DNA from: Hemibagrus wyckioides | Taxonomy: Eukaryota > Chordata > Actinopteri > Siluriformes > Bagridae | Assembly: GCF_019097595.1 (NCBI RefSeq) | Contig: NC_080715.1 | Coordinates: forward strand, 5,735,573 to 5,799,572 | Direction of reading: 5' to 3' | Length of the DNA: 64,000 nucleotides | Shown here: positions 33,651 to 44,794 of the stretch, one piece after another | Layout: the number at the start of each line of letters is the position of its first letter | How positions within the stretch are numbered: position 1 is the stretch's first letter | Position numbers and translations under genes: made by a program | Notes under the pieces: generated by a model | What the model saw: the letters and a program-made list of their open reading frames with translations, nothing else | The model's database searches: none | What the model was told of the DNA's origin: nothing

Positions 33651-34615
33651 AAAAATAGCACAGTGAATCCTGATCAGGGAAGATTGCAAGACTTTAAATA
33701 AAAAGTGAAAGCTTAGCAGTGATGAGCTATGAGAGTCATGTGACCCTGCCTGTGGCGTTTGTTTATAGCTACTTGGATTCTTTTTGTGGAGGGAACCAGC
33801 ATCATGCTAACTTATTAATTAGCCTACAAATCTACATCATCCCTGCAGCACTCTATACTTTACCCTTTCACTTTCTGTGACATCCGAACACCTCCCTATT
33901 ACCGTTTGTAAATCGCCCACGACTCTCCGCGGCTAACTGTGCGTGCAGATTCCTTTTAATTCATCTCTCCATTTAGCGCGCTAGTAAATCAACCTCCAGT
34001 AGCTCAATTACAGTATCATCTGCTAGCGTGATGTGTTTTCGGTCGGTTTTCTTAAACCCACACTTTGTTTTTTCCTGACAAACATCTGAGGCATAGCAGG
34101 GAGGACAGGGACAAGGAGGCTTTGAATTAGAACACGGCCCCTTATTATTATCTAAGAGTTTTTTCTTTTTTTCCCACTTGCTGAGTTTTGCCAAGCTGAA
34201 GAGCCCGAGCCTGGGCTCTGAATAATTCAGGCTCTGTGGATTGTTCCGCTTACCCAGTCCCTCCTGTGGATGCCAGCAGGCAACAATGTAACCCAAATGC
34301 CAAGCTGGACGGCGAGCGTCACATCGCTGATGACCTGAAGTGAGCGTTTCACGCTGTAATAGTGGACAATGAAGCTCAATAATGCAGAAATGCTGAAATG
34401 AGAGGGAGGTCGGCGCGGGCGAGGGGGAATGTTTGAAATACCAGCCATGCCCACAGGGAGAGAGAGCACACACACACACATTTGCTCTCTTCTGTTCTTT
34501 TCCTCTCCTCTCATGCTCTTTTTCTCACCCTTTCTTTCACTCTGCTCTCTTTTTTCATTTTTTGTTTTCTTCTGTCTGTTTGTTTTGTCAGAATTTGACG
34601 CTGTTCAGTTTGGAA
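33651..34615. other. High-complexity intronic island
   Basis: From about 33880 to 34440 the sequence has few simple repeats, balanced composition and several CpGs. A 168-codon open frame lies on the minus strand (34479-33973), but it has no recognisable domain, signal peptide or splice context, and its start lies in a CA tract. I regard this as possible conserved non-coding sequence rather than a gene. Confidence 0.4.
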
Positions 34616-34619
34616 AGTC

Positions 34620-34656
<37 letters not shown>

Positions 34657-34835
34657 CCCCTATTTTTCTCTTACCCCCCCTTGTCATCTGTTGCTCTCTG
34701 TCTGTGTCTGTGTCTGTGTCTGTTTGTCTGTCTGTCTCTCTCTCTCTCTCTTTCTCTTTCCCCTGTCTCTCTCTCACGTATCTATCTCTTATTTCCCACT
34801 CTCTTGTCATCTGTTGCTCTCTGTCTGTCCCTCTC

Positions 34836-34878
<43 letters not shown>

Positions 34879-34948
34879 AATGTGTCTTTTATGTATTGTG
34901 TATTTATGTATTGTTCTCTATCTGTCTATCTGTCTCTATCTCTCTCTT

Positions 34949-34979
<31 letters not shown>

Positions 34980-35053
34980 GTTTCTTAAAATCTACTGATC
35001 TCTGTCTCTCTGTCTCTCTCTCCATCTACCCCCCCCATCTCACCTCTCTCTGT
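34616..35053. repeat. Compound CT/CTGT array, second locus
   Basis: (CT)n and (CTGT)n tracts alternate with the words CTTGTCATCTGTTGCTCTCT (twice, near 34680 and 34803) and AAATCTACTGATCTCTGTC near 34986. The words match the array at 33.4-33.65 kb, so the two arose from one repeat family. The long Ser/Leu-rich plus-strand frames are artefacts. Confidence 0.9.
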
Positions 35054-35059
35054 CTCAGT

Positions 35060-35092
<33 letters not shown>

Positions 35093-35268
35093 GTACGAAC
35101 AGGTAGTGTAAATGGCAGCAGTTGGCAGAAGAAGTAACTGTCAGCTGAATACTGAACCCACTCAATGTCCTGACATCCTGAGGCAGTTCAGAGTTGGAAC
35201 ACAGCCCAGACACACACACACAAACACACACACACACTTATACAACTTCCACTATTTCTTTATCTTTC

Positions 35269-35319
<51 letters not shown>

Positions 35320-35881
35320 GCCTCCACAAGCACGAGCACACGAGCTCAGATCAGACTCATCTGTCCTGACCTCTCGATCCCGCTGTCACGTTATCATGTC
35401 AATCTCTGTACTCACCCACTGGAGATGTGTAATGTGATTGATCGCATGTCAGTGATGGTTACAGTATTGAAAGGTTTTAACCCTTTGAGATCTAAAGGGA
35501 TGCAGTTTTATAATCCATGCTGAAATATTGATATTTTTTTATTCACCCCTGATTGGAAGCCATGTTTATTTTGCTCCTTGAAAAAAAGTCTCAATGTCCT
35601 GTTGGGTGCTGTTGGATTATGAAAACATTCACATTCAATTTAATCAGACAGTATTCAGACACATTAGGAAGGGTTACAGTCTGAGAAGCTCCGCCCCTTT
35701 TACCTTGGCTATGTAGCTAACTCAGTCATTAAGAGGATTAGCTTGACTAAGTTATATTGTTTCAACAAATCTACGTAGCTTAAAAAATGAAGAAAAACAA
35801 AAACAACAAACACATCATCAAAAAAATAGCTAGCTAAGGCTAGTTTATACATGAAGTCCTTAAATACCTGTAAGAGAATGA

Positions 35882-35925
<44 letters not shown>

Positions 35926-36079
35926 TTAAAGTACAAAAAATGAGAGCATTTATTTATTAATAATTAAATTCTTTAATTTATTTACATACATTTTTTAAAT
36001 TTAGTAACATTTATTTGTCCTTTTTGTTTGTTTGGACATTATTATTATTTTTATTATTATTATTATTACTTCATTTATA

Positions 36080-36118
<39 letters not shown>

Positions 36119-36252
36119 AGTAAATATATACAAAATAAATTACTAAATAAAATAAATTCTATAATTTAATTATGAATAAATAAATGTTCTAATTTTTTCT
36201 CTTTTTTTCTCATTTTCAAGTAGATAGTTTAACAAGTTTTCATCCAAAATAA

Positions 36253-36307
<55 letters not shown>

Positions 36308-37153
36308 AATTTGGAACACATGATTTGAGTAGTATTGTCTTAGATAAATCTAGAACTTACTAGTCTGGATATATCGGAGTTTAGTTCCTTTGTCATGGAT
36401 AGAATATAAAATAGCACATGATGCTGATAAATGCTTGATTCTGATTGGTCAGAAGGCGTTGATGTTTTCTACAACTGCAGTCAGTGACTGCAGTGCAGCT
36501 GCAACTACTATGTTTATATTAACACGCTTGTTTGTTTCTATGGTAACAACGTAGACCAGTAGGTTCGACATTCCACGTAAATAGAGAACAACCATATAAT
36601 CGTCAATGTGTGAAAGATTTCTTTTAAGGTGAAAGAAAGGAAACCACATCCACATCATTTCATCACCACATCCCAAGGGTTTTATTTCTGAGGAACAAAA
36701 GGCAGCTCTGAGGAACGAAAACGCTGCAAGACGCTTGTCAAAAATGTCTGAAATCAGATGCAGACAATTCAGAAATGTTCAGCAGACAGGGTTAAAGAGT
36801 TCTGTACAGTGATTAGGGTGTAGCTGTGAAATCAGACATCTTGCTATCAGCTGCACAGATCCGATCCACGGAGGTCAAAGTTGTAAGAAATTCTGATATG
36901 GCTTCATTGATTTTCTGCACGCTCTCTCACTGTGTGTGTGTGTGTGTGTGTGTGTGTTTGTGCATAATCCATCATAATTAGTCATATTCTTTGTTTGACT
37001 GCAGTCTGAAGGTCTCCCTGCTGAGTGATTAAGATGGAGTGAATTAAACGTCTGTGAGCCGTTCATCTGAATTTGAATTCATACAAATGAAAAATCCTTT
37101 AATTTCGATTTAAACTGTGAGTCGTTCCTAGAATAATGTCCAACTTCATTTCC

Positions 37154-37156
<3 letters not shown>
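35054..37156. other. AT-rich intron with many microsatellites
   Basis: GT (35066-35091), CA (35211-35238), CT (35272-35317), TAA (35883-35925), two AAAT arrays (36079-36119 and 36252-36307) and GT (36931-36958) lie in otherwise unique sequence. No gene is supported. Confidence 0.7.

Positions 37157-37232
<76 letters not shown>
37157..37232. repeat. (TAA)n microsatellite, SINE insertion site
   Basis: About 25 TAA units end where the SINE at 37233 begins. A shorter AAT run resumes after the SINE at 37571, consistent with insertion into the array. Confidence 0.95.
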
Positions 37233-37234
<2 letters not shown>

Positions 37235-37573
37235 GGCAGTATAGTGGCTTAGTGGTTAGCACTGTTGCCTCACAGCAAGAAGGTCCTGGGTTCGTATCCC
37301 AGGTTCGAACAGGCGGGGACCTTTCTGTGTGGAGTTTGCATGTTCTCCCCGTGCCTGCATGGGTACTCCGGTTTCTTCCCACAGTCAAAAACACGTACAT
37401 TAGGTTGATTGGTAATTTTAAATTGCCCACAGGAGTGAGTGTGTGTAGTTGTGAAGGACTGGTGACCTGTCCAGGGTGTACCCCTGTCTTTCGCCCAGTG
37501 TGTGCTGGGATAGGCTCCAGCAGATCCCCGTGACCCTCATTAGGAATAAAGCAGTTGTATAGAATGGATGGAT
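37233..37573 (+). mobile_element. Full-length tRNA-derived SINE (third family)
   Basis: The head has a box-A-like TGGCTTAGTGGTTAGCAC and a box-B-like GGGTTCGTATCCC at tRNA-like spacing. The body contains CTTTCTGTGTGGAGTTTGCA, TTAAATTGCCCACAGGAGTG, ACTGGTGACCTGTCCAGGGT and GTGCTGGGATAGGCTCCAGC, and the 3' end is GAATGGATGGAT. The tRNA resemblance is the internal Pol III promoter of the SINE; this is not a tRNA gene. The shorter copy at 31.45 kb is from the same family. Confidence 0.85.
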
Positions 37574-37665
37574 AATAATAATAACAACAATAATAATACA
37601 ATACAATTCATAACAATAATAAAAATAGAATTCTAATAGTAATAATAATATAAATAATATAAAAA

Positions 37666-37744
37666 ATTATATATAATTCTAGCAAATAATAATGATGATG
37701 ATGATGATCATCATCATCATTATATACTAGAATTATATATTATT
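37666..37744. repeat. Inverted repeat (hairpin-forming)
   Basis: ATATATAATTCTAG pairs with CTAGAATTATATAT, and ATGATGATGATGATC pairs with ATCATCATCAT around a central GATC. Together they give a stem of roughly 25-30 bp broken by a small bulge. A homopurine or coding explanation does not apply. Confidence 0.85.
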
Positions 37745-38587
37745 TATTTCTTGCAATATACACAAGATATCAAGGGCTACTTCATTATTATTTAAAAAAG
37801 CAACAAATAATGTAACTAAATTTAAATAAATAAATATCTTTTTAGATTTTTATGAATATTTCTTGTGTTAATATTTATTTATTCATTCATTTATTTATTT
37901 AAATAAAGAGATATAGACATTCATTGTTTGTTTTAAATGATATTTCTTTTTTGCTTTAAAGAAATGAAAATAATGGATGAACAAATTTAAATGATGAAAA
38001 ACTACAAAAACGCATTTTTATATTTATGGATTTTATTTGTTTGTTTCTTTGTTTGTTTATTGATGTGATACTATTGATTGTTTTTTTGTTAACTGTTTCC
38101 ATTGGAGTTTAAGTGGAAACAGTGTTCAGATATATTCATTGTGTTATCCTACAGCAGATTTATTGTTATTATATGTGTATGCTGCGTAGCCAATTAGCAA
38201 AAGTCTTTACAAGCGTTTAGCTTTTTTCTCCGCTTTGAGTGTTGGCAAAAGATATAAAAATGCTGTGTATATAAGTGCCTTGATGTTCAAGGAATCCTAA
38301 CTAAAGCCAGAACAAAGACTGAATAATTAGTGATAATGAAATTCTATCAGAATTCTTCTCCTTTTAAAGGTTTAAAAGCTGTTTATATTTCTTACATACA
38401 CTTCACTTTACTGTGAGCAGTCACATGGTGGATGTCGGTTGTTGCTTTTATCAAGACTGCATGTTCAAGTATTGGAGAAAAAAAGAAATTAAATTTATGT
38501 CTGAGAAACATGTTAGTAAAGATTGACTTGTAAGAGAAGAGTATGTTAATATTGTGTTTAGTTTTTACTGCTTAAGAGTCTCAGAGA
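37745..38587. other. AT-rich intronic sequence
   Basis: TTTAT-rich patches lie near 37870-37900. No gene or element is recognised. Confidence 0.45.
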
Positions 38588-40388
38588 GATCACATTCTTA
38601 TGAGAGTATCAGACCAATCACATGTTCTCAATAGAGTATCAGACAAATAATGTGATCACTGGAGTATCAGATCAATTATGTGTTCTAATTGGGGTATCAG
38701 ATATTAGTCACATGCTCTCATGAGAGCATCAGACTAATCACGTGTTCTAATTGGAGTATCAGATTAGTCACATGTTCTAATTGGAGTATCAGATTAGTCA
38801 CATGTTCTAATTGGAGTATCAGATCAGTCACATGTTCTAATAGGAGTATCAGATCAGTCACATGTTCTAATTGGAGTATCAGATCAATCGCATGTTCTAA
38901 TTGGAGTATCAGATTAGTCACATGTTCTAATTGGAGTATCAGATCAGTCACATGTTCTAATAGGAGTATCAGATCAGTCACATGTTCTAATTGGAGTATC
39001 AGATCAGTCACATGTTCTAATTGGAGTATCAGATCAGTCACATGTTCTAATAGGAGTATCAGATCAGTCACATGTTCTAATTGGAGTATCAGATCAGTCA
39101 CATGTTCTAATTGGAGTATCAGATCAGTCGCATGTTCTAATTGGAGTATCAGATCAGTCGCATGTTCTAATTGGAGTATCAGATCAATCGCATGTTCTAA
39201 TTGGAGTATCAGATCAGTCACATGTTCTAATTGGAGTATCAGATCAATCGCATGTTCTAATTGGAGTATCAGATCAATCGCATGTTCTAATTGGAGTATC
39301 AGATCAGTCGCATGTTCTAATTGGAGTATCAGATCAGTCGCATGTTCTAATTGGAGTATCAGATCAATCGCATGTTCTAATTGGAGTATCAGATCAGTCG
39401 CATGTTCTAATTGGAGTATCAGATCAGTCGCATGTTCTAATTGGAGTATCAGATCAGTCACATGTTCTAATTGGAGTATCAGATCAGTCGCATGTTCTAA
39501 TTGGAGTATCAGATCAATCGCATTTTCTAATTGGAGTATCAGATCAGTCGCATGTTCTAATTGGAGTATCAGATCAATCGCATGTTCTAATTGGAGTATC
39601 AGATCAATCGCATGTTCTAATTGGAGTATCAGATCAGTCGCATGTTCTAATTGGAGTATCAGATCAATCGCATGTTCTAATTGGAGTATCAGATCAGTCG
39701 CATGTTCTAATTGGAGTATCAGATCAGTCGCATGTTCTAATTGGAGTATCAGATCAGTCGCATGTTCTAATTGGAGTATCAGATCAGTCACATGTTCTAA
39801 TTGGAGTATCAGATCAGTCGCATGTTCTAATTGGAGTATCAGATCAATCGCATTTTCTAATTGGAGTATCAGATCAGTCGCATGTTCTAATTGGAGTATC
39901 AGATCAATCGCATGTTCTAATTGGAGTATCAGATCAATCGCATGTTCTAATTGGAGTATCACTATAATCACATGTTCTGATTGGTGTATCAGATCAATCA
40001 CATTGACTCATGAGAGTATCAGACCAATCAAGTGTTCTGAATAGCGTATCAGACCAGACACATGTTCTAACTGGAGTATCAGACCAATCACATGCTCAAA
40101 AGTATCAGACCAATCACATGCTCAAAAGTATCAGACCAATCACATGCTCAAAAGTATCAGACCAATCACATGCTCTAATTAAAGTATCAGACCAATCACA
40201 TGCTCAAAAGTATCAGACCAATCACATGCTCAAAAGTATCAGACCAATCACATGCTCTAATTAAAGTATCAGACCAATCACATGCTCTAATTAAAGTATC
40301 AGACCAATCACATGCTCTAATTAAAGTATCAGACCAATCACATGCTCTAATTAAAGTATCAGAGCACGTTCTAATTAGAATATTAAAC
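38588..40388. repeat. 30-bp minisatellite, about 60 units
   Basis: Units of 30 bp run almost without length change from 38701 to about 40020 (44 in register). Each holds AGATCARTCRCATG and ends TCTAATTGGAGTATC. The left edge (38588-38700) and right edge (40020-40388) are more diverged. At the right edge, 26-bp units that lost four bases (CATGCTCAAAAGTATC) alternate with 30-bp units. Because 30 is a multiple of three and no stop occurs in two frames, a 451-codon frame on the plus strand and a 427-codon frame on the minus strand remain open. Neither has a signal, domain or non-repeat portion, so I do not call a gene. Confidence 0.95.
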
Positions 40389-41582
40389 CACACCCACTCC
40401 GAGCATTCTCATCATATTTCATATAAATTTCATTATATAATTGATACTTTGGTAACATCTCTTCTTTTTATCGTTTCTGTCTCTATCCCCTCTTCCTTCC
40501 AATCACATCTGACCTGTTACTTTCTCCATTCCTTTATTTCCCTCTATTCCTCCATCTTTCACATCCTGATGATCTCTCTTTTCCCTAATGCCTGAGTCTC
40601 CTTAACCCTCTCTGTCCATCACATTAGTCCTATGTCCCATCAGTCCCTCTCTTTTTTCAGCCCCCCCCCTCTCTCACACACACACACACACACACTCACA
40701 CACACACTGAAAGAAAGTCCCTGAAAGCGACTAATCTGGTATCACTGATGCTACACTCTTAAACCTCGCTGCATGACATTTTAAAATACCACTCGGAAAG
40801 TGATTTCTGGAGAATAATAGAATCCGTCTGTTTTTCTACTTCACATTTTTTAGGACACTAGATGTGAGAGTCTTCCGTTAGCAAATAAGGTCTGTTGGCT
40901 TTGCAAAATTTAAGCCATAATTAAAGAAATTGTCAAATAAATATGCTTTTAGTTCCTTTTTTCCCCCTTTCCTTTCATTCAAAACTCTTTCCTTCTGTGG
41001 TCTATGTATGTATTATTCTTTTTGCCTCTTTAGGCTGATTTTTAACTTAAATTTTATTCAGAACATTCTTGGAATATGTGTTTATTTTCTTAATTCGGAA
41101 AAACATATGCAGACATGAGCTGACTGTAAAACCTTAAAACTGTGCGTTCAATTCTCCATTCAGCCAATCAGGTGACAGGATGAAATTGTGCAGATACAGA
41201 TCGAGTTTTAGTCTCAAACATCAGGAAATTTTATCTTAGTGACTAAAATAACATCATTTCAAAACAGAAACAGATGATATTCAGGGACTCCTGGGACGAG
41301 ATTTTCAGACACAGAACAGCCAGACTGGTTCAATCTGACAGGAAGTTAGTAGTAACTCATAAATAAATAATAAACAAATAATCACTCTTTACAAAAGTGG
41401 TGAGCAGAAAAGCATCTCAAAATGCACAACACACAAAATCTTGAGGCTGATGAGCTACAACAGCAGATTTCATCAGGTTCCTCGTCTGTTAGCCAAAGAA
41501 CAAGAAGATATTATATTATAATTATTATATTTATATTATATTAATAATATAAAAATAATAAATATATAAACAAATAAATAAC
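40389..41582. other. Intronic sequence with a CA tract
   Basis: A pyrimidine-rich zone lies at 40455-40670 and a CA tract at 40673-40708. The remainder is unique. Confidence 0.45.
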
Positions 41583-41626
<44 letters not shown>

Positions 41627-41657
41627 AATAATAAGAAGAAGAAGAAGAAGAAGAAGA

Positions 41658-41698
<41 letters not shown>

Positions 41699-41702
41699 GA
41701 CC

Positions 41703-41764
<62 letters not shown>
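41583..41764. repeat. Trinucleotide palindrome (TTA/GAA/TTA/TAA)
   Basis: The order is (TTA)n, a short (AAT)n, (GAA)n at 41634-41657, a second (TTA)n at 41659-41697, GACC as a four-base loop, and then (ATA)n to about 41763. The second and last arrays are exact complements, giving a potential stem near 40 bp. Confidence 0.93.
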
Positions 41765-41766
<2 letters not shown>

Positions 41767-42493
41767 GAATTATATATAGGTACACTGATGTTCCTATTGA
41801 AATGGTTAGTCAGGGTACTTTATATGTTTAAAACATTTTTTCTCAATGTTTTTGAAAGGAACAAATGGTTTGGTGTGATAGAATTTTTATTTTTATAAAA
41901 ACATTAAAAAAATGTTTTTAAACATTATGAGTTTTTTTCATTCTCTCTTTTATTTACTGCTGGCATTGTTGAGAAATTCTTATTTCAACTCGACAAGATT
42001 ATCAGGATGAAATGATATCTGAAAGGATATTTGGAGAAAAGCTAAAGATCCCAGTAGAAAGATAAAACATGTAAATGAAATGGAAAATGATGAAAAAGTA
42101 TCTCGTAGCTGGATTTTTTTTTTTTTTTTCCTGGATTGAGAAAGATACTGCTTCTAAGAGCTGGAATGGGTTTTATTAGAGGAATCCTTCTTCTTCTTCT
42201 TCTTTCTTTATCACTCCATTACACATTTTACTCTTCCTTTTCTCCAGTTTCCTTTTTTTTCCCCCCAACAATCTTTAATATTGACCAACTTGGTCCACCT
42301 TAATATTTTAAGGATGGCTTTCTCAAACACACACACACACACACACACATTTTAACAGCACATTATGTTCTTCAAAGTGCTCAGACCTGTTCAAGGAGAA
42401 AATCTCAATGATGGCGCATTAACCTCAATGAGTCGTGTGCAGTGTGTCGTGAAGCCACCGTGGAAGAACAGCACACGGGAGAGGAGACGAAAC

Positions 42494-42529
<36 letters not shown>

Positions 42530-43170
42530 TGAGTATAAAGCTTAGTTCTAATCGTATCTGGATGAGTTCAAGCCTTTATCTCTCTCATTCATTTACTTTC
42601 TCATTTACTCGTCCACTCTGTTTTCTCTCCCTCTCTTTCCTTGTTTCCCTGTTTCTTTTCTATTATCCAGTTTTCTCTATTTCTCTTTCCCTTTCGCTGT
42701 TTCTTAGTGGATATCTCTTAGTTAATTCTCTGTCCACTTCTCTCTATCTCTTCTTCTCTATGCATGATTTTATCTCTCTTTGCCTCTCTGTTTTTGATTT
42801 TTTTTTTTTTTTTACATAACGTCTATCTTTACCTGTTTTTGTCAGTCTCTCAGTGTCTGGTTTTATTTTTCTTCATTGGCAGTATCAGGACAGCATCAGG
42901 AAATAAATAAGAACAGATAGCACCTACTTACTTTTTATTATTTTCCCGTAATAGAATTCCTTCCGAATGAATGACAGGTCTTACTTTTTAACCTCTTATA
43001 GGTACAAATAATGTTGTGGAGTGGGGGAGGGGTTGTAAGGTGGGCGTGTACAGAAGGGAGGAGGGGCGTGTCAGCAACTGTCTTTCGAGCAATGATGTTA
43101 GAATTTGGGTTTGAATTTAGATTGCTGAATGTTTTTATTCTGTTCTATTCTATTTAGTTATTCATTTATT
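41765..43170. other. Intronic sequence with minor repeats
   Basis: CA (42326-42349), GA (42496-42525) and pyrimidine-rich stretches (42580-42800) lie in unique sequence. GTGGGGGAGGGGTTGTAAGG near 43022 has a close copy near 43340 (GGTGGGGGAGGAGTTATAAA) on the other side of the TATC array, a local direct duplication. Confidence 0.5.
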
Positions 43171-43176
43171 TAATTT

Positions 43177-43270
<94 letters not shown>
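43171..43270. repeat. (TCTA)n microsatellite
   Basis: About 25 uninterrupted TCTA units, followed by a diverged CCATCTTTC edge. Confidence 0.97.
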
Positions 43271-43433
43271 CATCTTTCTCTTGGTTGCTAGATTCATCGT
43301 ACATTTTGAACTTGTTCTAGTTACATTTAATATTGCAGGGTGGGGGAGGAGTTATAAAGTGGGTGTGTGCAGAAAGGAGGAGGGGCTACAATGATGTAAT
43401 TGTAGTTTATGAGTGTTTCTATGCCACGAAGAA

Positions 43434-43441
43434 GAAGAAGA

Positions 43442-43474
<33 letters not shown>

Positions 43475-43517
43475 AATGATGATGATGATAATGATGATGA
43501 TGATGATGATGATGATA

Positions 43518-43555
<38 letters not shown>

Positions 43556-43556
43556 A
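43434..43556. repeat. (GAT)n microsatellite with AAT interruptions
   Basis: GATGAT units are interrupted at intervals by GATAAT, and preceded by a short (GAA)n. Long runs of Met in one frame are an artefact. Confidence 0.95.
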
Positions 43557-44751
43557 TATTATTATATAATTCTCTTTGTTTCTAGACTCAGAAATGAAGA
43601 CTAAACTGTACTTTCGGCAGAAATGCCTGTCACTTGTGTAGTTCCGTTAAGTTTATACCTTTGTTTTTGTATAAATTAGAGCATGCAGCCTACCTGCGAA
43701 GCTTATTAACTAATTTACATTACACAAAATGTATTCCATATATTTCTATAACTGGACTGTGGAGGCTGCCGTTGTTCCTTTGAGGATATTAAGGCACATT
43801 CTTCTTCCTCTATCTTCTTCATCTTTCTTGATCTTTCTCCGTCGATTCTCTCTCTTCGTTGGCTTGACTCTAATCTCTCCGGGTAAGCCAATTGGAGAAA
43901 GAGAAATTGACTTTCGCTGATTTCCGTACAACACTCATTTCCATCTTCCACTCGGCAGATTCCAGACCCTGGGTCGCTTCCAATTGTGTGTCTAATTGAT
44001 TACTTCCCATGCAATTACGCTTGTGTCATACTCAATATTTCAGTCTTTGAGGCATGTTGGCCGGGTATGATGAGGGGTGTGCCGGTGCTCATCTGAAGGA
44101 CATCAGAGCTTCGTATCTGCATTTTCGGTGCTGCGTTATTAATCTCTCAGTGCTGGGCGTAACGCCGCAGTAAGCAGTGGCGTAAGTGCGAGGTTGTCCA
44201 AGTGGAAAGGGTGACACCAATGTCAGTAGCGTCCTCCTTATATATCGGTGATTGTGCGCGGTTTGTGCTCGCTAGAGAAAGAGATAAAAATGGCGTTTCT
44301 GTGTAAAACAGCTGAAACAGAACGTCCTCGTTTCCCTGAGCTGAAACAGGTGCCTGTTAATTAAGCTTCAGAGAAAATGGTGCATTGTTACAAACAATGA
44401 AGCAGCAGGCAGATTTGCTCGATTGTTTCTCACTTTGCCAGCCCCGTAGTCATTTACTCCACTCGTTTTGCTGACTGGTTTCTCATTAATGAAGACACGT
44501 GGGACTAAATTGGAGTAAAGAACATAATAATGCGGCGATGGCAAATTACAGCACTTACAGAGTCTTCATTACTGGAGACGTCTGACCCTGTGAATAAATT
44601 AATGGTAATGGAAGTGTGTGTGTGTGTGTGTGTGTGTGTGTTTATATCAGAAATGTACACCTTGAATAAAGCTCTGAAGGGAGCAGGAAATAAAGTCGTG
44701 GTTGACTTTACAGACACGTGGTATAACAGACATTTCTATATGTCTCTGTCT

Positions 44752-44794
<43 letters not shown>

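Noticed and set aside
33224..35137. Ser/Leu-rich frames of up to 234 codons
   Set aside because: They arise from CT and CTGT repeats, with all three frames open at once.
37233..37310. tRNA gene by box A and box B match
   Set aside because: The tRNA-like part is the head of a SINE with the standard SINE body and tail. Cloverleaf stems are not preserved. The same applies to the heads at 6.2, 46.4 and 58.2 kb.
37146..37601. Minus-strand frame of 151 codons
   Set aside because: It is the same reversed SINE plus poly-Leu from the TAA array.
38689..40044. Open frame of 451 codons, the longest in the window
   Set aside because: It is entirely the 30-bp repeat. It has no signal peptide, domain or non-repeat end, and the opposite strand is equally open for 427 codons, as expected from a stop-free 30-bp unit.
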